A stretch of 64,000 nucleotides of DNA, taken from NCBI RefSeq assembly GCF_010093625.1, contig NW_022985366.1, forward strand, positions 746,401-810,400. The letters are read 5' to 3'. This DNA comes from Macroventuria anomochaeta. Lineage: Eukaryota > Ascomycota > Dothideomycetes > Pleosporales > Didymellaceae. Under the pieces are notes generated by a model. It was not told where the DNA came from. It saw only the letters and a program-made list of their open reading frames with translations, and did no database searches. The position numbers were made by a program, and so were the translations under genes. Numbering within the stretch: the stretch's first letter is position 1; every line of letters starts with the position of its first letter. Below, piece after piece: positions 11,709 through 23,596 of the stretch.

Positions 11709-12779
11709 TGGGATGCCCTCACTCCTTCCTACAGAGCAGCAGTCCTCGTGGCAGCGCGAGCGCGGGGTGGAGGAGGTAGTAGTAGTAGTAGTAATAAACA
11801 AGAAGTCTAGGGGAAAGACCCTCAACAGAACCCGGCTTCCTACCCTACCAATTTCGTACCACACCCGATTCACCGCCTCTCAAGCCGCCATGCCGTTCTT
11901 CGCCGCCATGCTGAGACGAGATGATCATGAGGATGGCACAATGCTTCCTGTTATCTGCGCGCTCTATTTCCCCACGATTCCTGACGCGCTGCCAGCCAAT
12001 GATCACGCTTGGTCTCCCACGGTGTCGCCAATCACCCTTGCATGTGCAATGACGAACGCGCTACTTATGCACGTCTCCCGGGCCTCAGCGCGAGTTCCCT
12101 ACCAAAGTGGGCATCATCATCGCTCTTGCACCACTGGCCGTCCGGGGTGCATATGCTCCAATTGCGCGAGTTCTGATATCCTTCACCTCTGAGTTCACTT
12201 GCTGGAGGACAATTGAGGTTTCTGAACCCACACCTTTGTTCCATGACTCGGTCCACCTTTGATACATTTCCGCTAGCGGTCTGGACCCCTTTCTGTATCT
12301 CTGTCCTTTGGACTGGGGTGCGCGCTGCCCTGCAGCAGCAAAGATTTCTTCGATCACGCCGCCAAGCGTCGGAGACGCTTGCCGCATTCACGCATTGTGA
12401 GCGTCCTGGAGAACGGTCGTTTATCGATGCCGATCCATCGGCTGCAGCCTCAATGGAGACCCTCACTCCTGCCGCGTGTATGCACCAACCAGGGTGCTTC
12501 GGTTCGCGCGAATTGCCTTCGATCAAGCCTCGTCGCTACGACGCAAATTTAGACATTCACACGGCTGACGTACCGCGCTGTGGTTCGACACGTCGGCTTG
12601 ATTCCCGAATGCTCAACATTGCGACGTCGCTGCACACAAACTTCAAGATCATGCAAGGTTGTCTGCTGGACACGTGAACCTACCGATCTATCTGTGGCGA
12701 AGCAGACTCGACAACGTCCCTGCCGCGTGGACGCATGATGGCATGACAAGGTCGATCAGTATCGCGGCGGAAGAGTGAT
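11709..12779. other. Intergenic region upstream of YVC1
   Basis: Overlapping open frames of 100-154 codons occur on both strands (for example 12213-12677 plus and 12065-12526 minus), but none shows domain patterns, signal peptides or good splice structure. I see no supported gene. The YVC1 promoter lies at the left end. Confidence 0.4.
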
Positions 12780-14156
12780 ATGACTTCAATTTACTGACAT
12801 CTGGAGGTCTTCAATCAGAGTTCTTCGAAGACAAGCTGGAAAGTACAGCACTTCCTTTCTATGCAATGTATGTCTGGTGACCAATGGGAGTAAGCTGACG
12901 GGAATTCTTCAGCCCCTTGAACAACTCTTCCTCAAACACCTCATGTGTCCCACAGCTTTGCGCTTCCTGCACTTTACATTCCCACCCACACCGAGTTTTC
13001 TTACCACAACCAACTGCCGTTCGAACTGGGACGGTATCTCGGCCATGGGCTTAATGGCCAAGTGATGAAGGTCACCTGTAAAGGCACCAAGCTGGCTTTG
13101 AAATGAGTATATAATGTCCACCATATCAAAAAATCCAACTGGAAGAAATCAACGTTCTCAAGAAACTGAGTCATCATCATATTGTCAAACTCTTGGGACA
13201 TACTGGTTGAAACCGTATCTGGGACTCCTGATTTGGCCGGTTGCGAGCTGTGATCTTGATTGGATCTTGGAGACCCTGGATCTAGACGAAAAAGGACCCA
13301 TCGAAGGACTTGGAAAAAGGTATCCCCCGCGATATGGAGGGCACCGATGGAGAGCAATCGGCGGATTCTATCGAGCGGACATGAGAGATAATGAAACTTG
13401 AGGACGAGAAAGAGGCTGGCATGAGAAAACGCCTCGAGGATCGTGAGATGAGCCGAGATGACTTTGATGCGATTGTTGCGAAGCTACCTCTCCTACCTGG
13501 GTGTTTGGCTTCGGCACTATCGTATCTGCACCATCAGAACGTTCGGCACAAAGGTGTCAAGCCCAGAAACATCCTGTCACCGGATGGCGCGTGGCTGACT
13601 GATTTTGGCTCCGCAAAAAGATTTTACAACTGATCTGACAAGTAGCAGCGAGAGCCGCGAACGTGGCACACTGCGCTACTGTGCCCCAGAAGTCGCACGG
13701 TATGAGCGAAGTGGGCACTCAGCAGATGTGTTCTCGCTCGGATGTTGTTTCCTTGAGCTTCTAGTCGTTTTCGAGTCACCGCACGGGCTTGTTGAGCTGC
13801 AGAAGCTTCGGCCTGCGAACAAAGGCTCCTATGAAGTTAATCTGGACAAATCATACCAGTGGCTCAGCCTCATCGGCCTTACAAAGAGTGGTCATGAAGA
13901 TGGAGGCTTCGCTGAACATGGACTAGACACCTTGCGTCTGACTATCAAACAGATGCTGTGCCCCGATCGTACCAAACGATTGACAGCAGTAGCTCTCCAG
14001 TTATGGCTAAAGAGTCTTGAATTTTACCAAGCCGGTAAATCTCCTGGAAAGTCCTGCCCGGGTTGCGATGAATGGTGCAAATATGATCCCATTCAAACAT
14101 ACCAACAACTCAAGAATACGAAATGCGAGAAACAGAGACTTCTACGGTTGGTATGA
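12780..14156 (+). pseudogene. Broken protein-kinase gene
   Basis: Kinase-domain pieces are spread over three frames. In order they are: a conserved N-terminal segment (GLQSEFFEDKLESTALPFY); a glycine-rich loop and ATP lysine (LGRYLGHGLNGQV....LALK) followed at once by TGA; an alpha-C/beta-4 piece (INVLKKLSHHHIVKLLG); then after a frame change LGLLIWPVASCDL; then after another LSYLHHQNVRHKGVKPRNIL and DFGSA. A further frame change in an A5 tract at 13615-13619 leads to GTLRYCAPEVARYERSGHSADVFSLGC. The catalytic HRD-type loop reads HKG, so the proton-acceptor Asp is replaced by Gly. With at least three frame breaks, a stop after the ATP lysine and a lost catalytic Asp, this is a dead copy of the large fungal kinase family with a long N-terminal extension. 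Confidence 0.8.
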
Positions 14157-15988
14157 GTTCCTACATGGCTGATAGAGGCTAACAACACTTACAGTGCATA
14201 CAAAAAAACCCCAGCATGCACTCGATAGGCAGGTGTACTGCGACTCTTGTGACACCCGTGGACCTTGAACAACATTCAACGTCACAAGGTAGCTCAGATC
14301 GGAAGCTGCGGTAGGACAAATCATTGTTCGATCAACGGCCATGATGTTTGTTGAGTAGTTCTGGAGGCAGACAAGAAGCGATCATATTGGATAAACATGT
14401 ATCACATCTGGGAAATCTAGACGGGTATCGATCTGTTCTCATGCATTGCGTGAAGTTTGCAACGCTCATGCTCAAGAGAGAAGGAGCAGCCAGGCGCTCC
14501 GTCGCCTGCCGCCTTGCAACCTCAGTACCTGCCCTCAAATTGCTCCTGCGATACACCGCAACCACACACACGTGGTGCAGACTGCAGTGCGAAAGGTAAA
14601 CAACCGGCACAGCACTGATCATCGGCCGCCATTGTTGGCTGCACTGTGCACAGCATATGCATGCTGCATTAGCCCAACCAACGCCCCGATCTTCCATCAA
14701 CCAGAATCCATTGAAGGTAAGTGGTCAACGTACTGCCTCAAGTTCGAATTTAGTCAAAGCGATTCCTGCCACACTTTCCTTTGACATACTTACTGTAATG
14801 ACAAGAGAAAGCAATGAACAATACTCTCAGAATAGGATGAGAAGCTTTACGTGAGTAATTGAGAACAGCAAAGTAGCTTAGACATAAGTTAGAACATCAC
14901 TAACAAATTTATATAGGGGACTCAAAATTTCTTTCCTTGAACCATGGTTCATTGTGCGGAGGTATGCCACCCCTACAACGCATGACCAATCGAAACAGAC
15001 TATTCGAGTCTCTTTGAGCACTCGACCCCAATTTTGACTGATGACACTTGTACTCTTTAGGAGGACTGAGAGATCGACTGCGCTGAGCTTTTGACGTCCT
15101 GAAAACAGGTGCATGCTCTTGGCGGGCAGTTTGGGTAACAATAGCAGAGAAGGCCTGTCTTACAGCGCAGAAACCCGTCATTCGACAACAAGTTCTGGAG
15201 AAACATAACAAAAATTGACTTTTGATAAAGAGCGATAACTACAGAACTCATTAGCAAACACAGTTTTTGTACCTAGCTATAAGGTTCAAGTTCCTCGATA
15301 GTCTACATAAGCATGTCCCAGCAGACCTGTAAAAACGTTACACAGCTACCGTCATACACAATACCATCAACATTCAACTAACTCAACTTCTGAAGAAGTG
15401 CTTGATATAGAGTCTAGGACGGTGACTAAAAGACCTTGTTTTACGATGTTCCTGCCCACACTCAAAGCTGGTTCCACTGAAGGACTGCGAAGGTTTACAG
15501 CGGCCTTATCTGGAAATATACTCGGACGTTGCAGGTCTTTGAAAAGCTTTCGGTAAAGAGCTGCGACCCTTGTTTCTCGTGCGATTGAAGGACTCGATAT
15601 AGCGAAAGGTATTGCAAAAAGTTACGTTGGCCTCCTTGTCCCTGAAGAAGTCAGATACGACATTAGTCACTATTTTATTTTGAAAAGTAGATAGCAGATC
15701 TTCAGCAAATTCTAGACGGTAATTTTATACGAGCAAAGTATTTCGTAGTCCTCTTTTTGTTTTTGGGGCTTAAAGACTAGCGCAAATCTGCTTTGAACTC
15801 CTAAAGACTGGAGGATTGCGGTCGTGGAGCCGGCACTCTTCGCAATATGAGGAATCGGGCAAAGCAAGTGAAGTTGTCTTCGTTACCTGGCACGCGGTGC
15901 GGGAAAATAAGCCCACCGCGAACAGCTGCTTTCCCTTACTAAAACTGCGACCACCAACACCTTGCCTCCTGTTGTACGACTATAATAT
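14157..15988. other. Gene-poor stretch, somewhat AT-rich
   Basis: Only short open frames with no recognisable product are seen. The stretch lies between the kinase relic and a solo LTR and may be old, eroded repeat sequence, but no coding trace of a transposon could be read. Confidence 0.4.
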
Positions 15989-16185
15989 TGTAGCGGTGTG
16001 GACCGCTGTAGAATACTGATAGCTATGGTAAACGATAACGTAGGACTATCGGGTCGATGGAATACTGCGCTGGATTGTAATCTAGCTAGGAGGAGACGAC
16101 TATATACCTGACCTGTGACACACTAGTCCAGGGTTGTGGTCAGGGGTATAGTCAGACACTGTACGGACCACCCGATACCGCAACA
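15989..16185. mobile_element. Solo LTR with 5-bp target-site duplication
   Basis: A 197 bp segment begins TGTAGCG and ends CGCAACA. These ends are imperfect inverted repeats (6 of 7 bases) with the TG...CA termini of LTR retrotransposons. It is flanked by a direct AATAT repeat, at 15984-15988 and 16186-16190, as expected for a 5 bp target-site duplication. Inside the left end is a small palindrome, AGCGGT/ACCGCT. No reverse transcriptase, integrase or second LTR is seen nearby, so it looks like a solo LTR left by recombination. Ty1/copia-type is plausible from the terminal sequence, but the superfamily is inference. Confidence 0.7.
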
Positions 16186-16841
16186 AATATAATAACAACA
16201 AAACATTAGGGTTTACTTTCTCTTGAAGAGGAAAGCCAGTGTAATCCTCTACAATCTAGCTTATTTACTTCTTTAATTCAAGCAGGGCTGTTGCAGCCTA
16301 AGGGTGCTGTTGTGAAGGACTTTTGGCGGTGGGCATATTTTCTCCTACCGCGTGCCTGGGTCGTCGTCGATGTTTCCATCACATCAGAGCGACCAACGTC
16401 AACCGCGAACATGGGTGAGGCGACCCCGCGGCGCGCGATTGGCAGGTTTGGCGAGGCTTCATCACACCGCATTCAGCTCTGGGCGATCAGTGTCACTCGA
16501 GAAAACAAGTCTTGGACTTCAACATGCTGCAACGAAGATGGGAACGAAGCTAGCTGTTGACAAAATGGCAGTAAAATACAACAGTAGTTGTAGGTATTCA
16601 AGAACTGTTATACCGAATTCAAAAATTTGAAGATGTTGAGCACAACGACGTCCGGATCGGCGTGAAGAGGCTAAATGGCCGCTAGCAAGGTGGGGCCAAT
16701 CAAGCACCCCGCTGCTGCAGTCGTAAGAAAAAAAGTTTCGATTCGCAAGAGAGCTCTTCTCTCCTCTCCTCCACCATTTTTCGGCAGTCTCGATTCTCCA
16801 GGGTACTTTGAGCCCTCGAGCTGTCACTCACTTCACAAACC
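16186..16841. other. Region between solo LTR and URA2
   Basis: No supported gene is present. The last few hundred bases should contain the URA2 promoter and 5' UTR, and a pyrimidine-rich tract precedes the ATG (about 16755-16800). Confidence 0.4.
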
Positions 16842-19800
16842 ATGGCCACACGCCCCGATGAGAGCCAGAACCTGGCGCTTGAGCTCCAAGATGGCTACGT
16901 CTGCTTCGGCAGGAGCTTTGGTGCTGAGAAGAGCATTGCTGGTGAATTGGTCTTCCAGACTGGTATGGTGGGTTATCCCGAGTCGATAACTGACCCATCG
17001 TACCGCGGCCAAATTCTGGTCATCACGTTCCCTTTGGTGGGCAACTACGGTGTGCCCTCGCGCGAAGACCTCGATGCGCTCGCTCAGGGCATTCCGGCGC
17101 ACTTCGAGGCCAGAGAGATCCATATTGCTGGTCTCGTTGTCCAGACATATGCCGAAGAGGAGTTCTCACACTACATGGCCGCCTCTTCGCTGGGCGCTTG
17201 GCTCAAGGAGCAGGGCGTGCCTGCCATCACTGGCGTCGATACCCGCGCTCTGACGAAGCGCATCCGTGAGGAAGGAAGTATGCTTGCTCGCTTGAGACAG
17301 CGAACAGGGCCTTCTCCCTCTTCCACAGCTCTTACCAACGGCGCGGTCGACACTGCGGCGCTGGCTGACGGCGAGGACGAGGACTGGAGCAGCGCCTTCG
17401 AGCAGATCGAATGGGTAGACCCCAACAAGAAGAATCTGGTGGCTGAAGGTGATAATCTCTGTTGTCTGTTCAAGTGATCTTGTCTGACGTCTGCACAGTC
17501 TCCATCAAAGAACCCAAGCTCTTTTCTCCCGACCCTTCCACAGCTCTCAAGCACCCCTCCGGCCGCCCAGTACGTGTAGTAACTGTCGATGTCGGTCTTA
17601 AATACAACCAGCTGAGATGCTTCCTCCGGCGAGGTGTCGAGGTCCTGCAAGTGCCGTGGGACTACGACTTCCCTCAGCTTGCCGGTAAGGACTACGATGG
17701 TCTCTTCATCTCCAACGGTCCTGGTGACCCAGCCAAGATGGAGGCCACCGTAAAGCACATCAAGGCCGCCATGGATGAGGCACGGACACCCATCTTCGGT
17801 ATCTGTCTTGGTCACCAACTGCTCGCAAGAGCATCGGGCGCCGAGACGCTCAAGATGAAGTTCGGTAACCGTGGTCACAACATTCCCTGTACAAGCATGA
17901 TCACTGGAAAGTGCCACATCACATCGCAGAACCACGGTTTCGCAGTGGACTCCAAGACTCTGCCCAATGGCTGGGAGGAGCTCTTCGTCAACGCCAACGA
18001 CGGCAGTAACGAGGGTATCCGCCACGTTCGCCGACCATACTTCAGTGTGCAATTCCATCCTGAGCATACACCCGGTCCCCGCGATACCGAGTACCTCTTC
18101 GATGTGTTCATCAGCACCATCCAGAAGTCGATTGCCTCTTCAGAGACCATGACCCAGCCTGTGGAGTTCCCTGGCGGCACACTTGAGGAGAACAAGAAGT
18201 TGACACCCCGTGTCGAGGTTAAGAAGGTCCTTGTCCTTGGTAGTGGTGGTCTCAGCATTGGACAGGCTGGAGAGTTCGATTACTCCGGAAGTCAGTGTAT
18301 CAAGGCTTTGAAGGAAGAGGGCATCTACACCATCCTCATCAATCCTAACATCGCCACAATTCAGACATCGAAGGGCCTTGCCGACAAGGTCTACTTCCTC
18401 CCAGTCAACGCCGACTTTGTTCGCAAGGTTATTCAGAAGGAGCGCCCCGACGGTATCTATGTCACCTTCGGTGGTCAGACTGCCCTTCAAGTCGGTATCC
18501 AGCTCAAGGATGAGTTCGAGGGTCTCGGCGTCAAGGTTCTGGGAACACCCATCGATACCATTATCACAACCGAGGACCGAGAGCTGTTCGCTCGTGCCAT
18601 GGACTCCATTGGCGAGAAGTGCGCCAAGTCCGCGTCTGCCAACAGTACCGAGGAGGCCATGCGTGTCGTTAAGGACATCGGCTTTCCTGTCATCGTCCGC
18701 GCTGCCTATGCTCTTGGTGGACTCGGCAGTGGTTTCGCCGACAACGACCAGGAGCTGCTTGACCTGTGCAACAAGGCATTTGCCGCCAGTCCCCAGGTCC
18801 TTATCGAGCGCAGTATGAAGGGATGGAAAGAGATCGAGTACGAAGTCGTCCGCGATTGCCGCGACAACTGTATCACCGTCTGTAACATGGAGAACTTCGA
18901 CCCCCTCGGTATCCACACTGGAGACTCCATTGTCGTTGCTCCATCCCAAACCCTGTCTGACGAAGACTACAACATGCTCCGTACCACGGCTGTCAACGTC
19001 ATCCGTCATCTTGGTGTTGTCGGAGAGTGCAACATTCAGTATGCGTTGAACCCATTCTCCAAGGAGTACTGCATCATTGAAGTCAACGCTCGTCTGTCGC
19101 GTTCGTCTGCCCTTGCCTCGAAGGCTACCGGGTACCCTCTCGCTTTCGTCGCTGCCAAACTTGGTCTTAACATTCCCTTGAACGAGGTCCAGAACTCGGT
19201 CACACGCTCGACTTGCGCCTGCTTTGAGCCCTCGCTCGACTACGTCGTCGTCAAGATTCCTCGTTGGGACTTGAAGAAGTTCACTCGTGTCTCCACACTC
19301 CTCGGCTCCTCTATGAAGAGTGTTGGTGAGGTCATGAGTATTGGCCGAACCTTCGAAGAAGCCATTCAGAAGGCCATCCGCGAGGTTGACCCAAGCAACA
19401 TGGGTTTCAACGAGACTGCCGCCCTTATGGAGATTGACCAGGAGCTTCAGACGCCCTCTGACCAGCGTCTGTTTGCCATCGCCAACGCGATGAAGTCTGG
19501 TTACACCGTCGACAAGATTTGGGAATTGACCAACATCGACAAGTGGTTCCTCAGCCGTCTCAAGTCCCTCAGTAACTTCGAGATTTCCATGTCGAACTAC
19601 AACACCTCGAGCATCACCCTGCCGCTGCTCAAGAAGGCTAAGGAGCTTGGTTTCTCCGATCGCCAGCTGGCCAAGTTCTGGGGCTCGAACGAGCTTGCTG
19701 TCCGTCGCGTACGTGTTGATCACGGTATCTTTCCGGTTGTCAAGCAGATTGATACCGTTGCTGCTGAGTTCCCCGCTCACACGAACTATCTATACCTCAC

Positions 19801-22566
19801 GTACAACGGTACTGAGCACGACATCTCGTTCAATGACAAGGGTGTGATGGTCCTTGGTTCGGGTGTGTACCGTATCGGTTCCTCGGTCGAGTTCGATTGG
19901 TGCTCCGTTCGCGCCATCCGTACTCTACGCGAAAATGGGTTCAAGACCGTTATGATCAACTACGTAAGTCATTGTAGCCACCAAAGGTACTCATCAGCTT
20001 GCTAACGATTCCCCGATAGAACCCGGAGACTGTCTCCACCGATTACGATGAGGCCGACCGTTTGTACTTTGAGAACATCTCCCTCGAGACTGTCCTTGAT
20101 ATCTATACCCTGGAGAACTCTAGCGGTGTGGTCATTGTAAGTATGATCTTTAAGTAGTGATACACATGCTAACGACTTCACAGAGCATGGGAGGCCAAAC
20201 GCCTAACAACATCGCTCTGCCTCTCCACCGTATGAACGTTAAGATTCTCGGTACTTCTCCTGAGATGATTGATACCGCAGAGAACCGTTACAAGTTCTCT
20301 CGTATGCTTGACCGCATCAATGTCGACCAGCCTGCATGGAAGGAGCTTACCAGCATCGAGGAGGCCAGAGAGTTCTGCGATCGTGTTTCATACCCCGTGC
20401 TCGTGCGTCCTTCGTACGTTCTGTCCGGCGCCGCGATGAACACTGTCTACTCTGAACATGACTTGGCCAATTACCTCAACCAGGCTGCCGATGTGTCTAA
20501 GGAGCACCCGGTCGTCATTACCAAGTACATTGAGAACGCCAAGGAGATTGAGATGGACGCTGTGGCACGTAATGGTACCATGATTGGCCACTTCATCTCA
20601 GAGCACGTTGAGAATGCCGGTGTCCACTCCGGTGACGCTACCCTTGTTCTCCCTCCTCAGGATCTGTCCCCGGAGACCATTCGTCAGATCGAAGACGCTA
20701 CTCGAAAGATTGGCTCGGCTTTGAACATCACTGGCCCATACAACATCCAGTTCATTGCGAAGGACGACGAGATCAAGGTCATTGAGTGCAATGTCCGCGC
20801 TTCTCGATCCACACCCTTTGTGTCGAAGGTTATGGGCGTTGATCTCATCGAGATGGCGACCAAGGCTATGGCTGGCCTGCCACTGACCGAGTACCCCGCC
20901 ACCAATATCCCTAAGAACTACGTCGGTGTCAAGGTTCCTCAGTTTTCATTCTCTCGTCTCTCTGGTGCCGACCCTGTTCTTGGTGTAGAAATGGCATCTA
21001 CTGGTGAGGTTGCCTGCTTTGGTCGCGATAAGTACGAGGCCTACATCAAGGGCCTTATCGCCACTGGCTTCAGACTGCCCAACAAGAACATCTTGTTCTC
21101 CATCGGTTCGTTCAAGGACAAGCTTGAGATGCTGCCTTCCATCCAGAATCTTTACAAGATGGGCTACAACCTGTTTGCTACCGCTGGTACTGCGGATTAT
21201 ATTCAAGAACACGGTCTCCCGGTCAAGTTCTTGGAGGTCCTGCCGCCTGGCGAGCACGATGAACAGAAGTCGGAGTACTCTTTGACACATGCTTTGGCAA
21301 ACAACTTGATCGATCTGTACATCAACTTGCCCTCGAGCAACCGCTTCCGACGACCCGCCAACTACATGTCCAGGGGTTACCGCACTCGTCGTATGGCTGT
21401 CGACTACCAGACTCCTCTCGTGACAAACGTCAAGAACGCGAAGATTCTGATCGAGGCTATTGCCCGTCACTACGATCTCGCCATTAGTTCAGTCGACTTC
21501 CAGGAGTTTGTGCCTGAGGCTGGAGCTCACGATGATTCCTACGGACAGCTGTCGAAGAGCAACTCGCTGTCCCTGCCTCAGTTACTCGCCAAGTCCCCTT
21601 TCAAGCGCAAGCACATTACGTCTGTCAAGCAGTTCAGCCGAGCCGACCTTCACTTGCTTTTCACCATTGCTCAGGAGATGCGCCTTGGTGCTCAGAAGCA
21701 AGGTTGTCTCGACATCCTCAAGGGCCGCGTCCTGTGCACCATGTTCTTCGAGCCCTCGACACGAACATCTGCATCATTTGATGCAGCCATGAAGCGTCTT
21801 GGTGGTGAGGTCGTCATTGTCAACGAGTCAGTCTCTTCTACCAAGAAGGGCGAATCTATCGGCGATACCATCCGCACTCTGGGATGCTACGGTGATGCCA
21901 TCGTTCTCCGTCACCCCGACGAGGAGTCGATCGACATCGCTGCTAAGTTCTCCGGTGTGCCCGTCATCAACGCTGGCAACGGTAGCCGTGAGCACCCTAC
22001 TCAGGCACTCCTTGACATCTTCACCATCCGTGAGGAGCTTGGATCTGTTAACGGTCTCACCATCACCTTCGTCGGTGACCTCAAGTACGGCCGCACAGTC
22101 CACTCGCTCTGCGAGCTGCTGTCTCACTACGGCTGCACTGTCAACCTGGTGTCGCCCGAGTCCCTCAGCATGCCCAGCTCTGTTCGTGAGGCCCTCAAGT
22201 CTCGTGGTCAGCTGAAGACGATCTCCAACGAGCTTACACCTGAGATCATCGCCTCCTCTGACGTCCTGTACTGCACTCGTGTGCAGAAGGAGCGCTTCCC
22301 AGATGTTGCTAGCTACGAGCGGGTCAAGGACTCGTTCGTCATCGACAACAAGGTACTCAAGCAGGCGAAGACCAACATGATTGTCATGCATCCACTGCCA
22401 AGGAACAACGAGATCCATGAAGAGGTGGACTTTGACCCCAGGGCGGCATACTTCAGACAGGTGAGTATCCTGACCACGGCAATCAACAGCATTACTGACA
22501 ATTTCACAGATGAGATACGGGTTGTACACTCGCATGGCACTGCTTGCTATGGTCATGGCCCCGTAA
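16842..22566 (+). CDS. URA2: CAD-type protein: glutamine-dependent carbamoyl-phosphate synthase / aspartate transcarbamoylase
   Basis: CDS join(16842..17448, 17499..19963, 20020..20136, 20184..22460, 22510..22566), 1840 aa; all four introns (50, 56, 47 and 49 bp) restore frame. It catalyses the first two steps of UMP synthesis: glutamine to carbamoyl phosphate, then carbamoyl aspartate. The glutaminase domain has SNGPGDP and GICLGHQ (Cys about 305) and VQFHPEH. The CPSase has two ATP-grasp halves (GSGGLSIGQAGEFDYSG; QTPNNIALPL; ECNVRASRS) and an MGS-like allosteric domain (LFATAGTADYIQEHG). ATCase fills the last ~310 residues with MFFEPSTRTSASF, HPTQALLDIF and MHPLPR. The start ATG has a good context. 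Oddity: between the allosteric domain (ends about residue 1502) and ATCase (from about 1530) there is only a ~30-residue Ser/Leu/Pro linker. Yeast Ura2 (2214 aa) and A. nidulans pyrABCN carry a dihydroorotase-like domain of several hundred residues there. Confidence 0.95.
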
Positions 22567-23596
22567 GCGTGTATAGAATTGCGTACCATTTACGTGCTCA
22601 CGAGCATCCTGTACTTGTTTTCGATTTCCGGCGTTTCACGAAAAGCACAAAACCTACAAGGCGTTCATTTCGTTCCACTTTCTAGTAGAAGCATCAACTA
22701 GACTTCAAGCATTAGATAGGCGTTCAACCACCGTGTGGTCACGGTGTCGTTTCACGATCATGGGTACATGTATGATGTAAATTTTTCAAATCACGGTATG
22801 GGGGAAGCTATTTCATTTTTATTTCAGCGTACTTTGGCGTTTTTACTGGTTAGTGGGGGGGCTATTTCATTTTTTCGGCGGCGAATTTGGGTAACATCGG
22901 GGGATCATCGGCGCTAAGGCAACACTACATGGACTACGAAGCGTTCGGACGACCATCAACATAGGAACTTGGGAATATGGGAAACGGAACAAACAACAAC
23001 TGGCACGAAACGGTTCTATAGGGCGAGTACGATCATCCACACTCCGACGACTATTGACTTGAGCCTACGGCAATCGTACTCTCCGAGTCAGTCGCCTGTT
23101 AAAAGACTGCAAGCTTCTGGCGTGAAGGCGGCCTACTTCCTCTTGAGCGATATTTTCAGTAGATTGGCAGAACATAGACGTTTTGCGATGGCTGGCTTCG
23201 CTGTCGCTTATCACAGAGTGTTTCTATGTTCTGCCCGCTTACTGTAAGATGTGTTCAGGAGGAACGTCGCTTGGATGGAAGTAGGCCATCTGGAGGCCGG
23301 AAGCTTGTGGTTTTCGGACAGATGACTGGCGAAGAAGGTACCAGCGATCGAGGCAAGGTCATGGCTGAGGAAGCATGCATCGGGAACGAGACAGAATATG
23401 GATAGGTCATGGTAAGACTGGTACTGAATGCACTGGACGCCGCGCCCTGTTGTACACAATGAATGAAGACACGCTTTGCTTGTGAGTGGGCTTTCCGCCC
23501 GTACCATTACGCCTCCGATCATGATTGCCGCTGTGTAATGTGACAATATCCAGGTCTTGCTCTGGGCTCGAGCGTTCTTCAAGGTATTACCCAGCC
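22567..23596. other. Intergenic region with a 13-bp inverted repeat
   Basis: No gene is supported between URA2 and the SNARE gene. A perfect 13 bp inverted repeat is present (23166-23178 and 23223-23235), listed separately. Confidence 0.5.
23166..23235. repeat. Perfect 13-bp inverted repeat with 44-bp spacer
   Basis: The sequence GGCAGAACATAGA at 23166-23178 is exactly complementary in reverse to TCTATGTTCTGCC at 23223-23235. It lies in non-coding DNA downstream of URA2 and the SNARE gene. It may form a hairpin or be a chance or relic repeat, and no function is evident. Confidence 0.6.

Noticed and set aside
12065..12677. Two overlapping open frames (154 and 153 codons) on opposite strands
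   Set aside because: No domain, signal peptide or start context; they look like random open frames in GC-rich DNA.
18140..19780. 546-codon open frame on the minus strand inside URA2
   Set aside because: It is antisense to the CPSase domain with no family resemblance; high third-position GC in URA2 keeps the complementary frame open.
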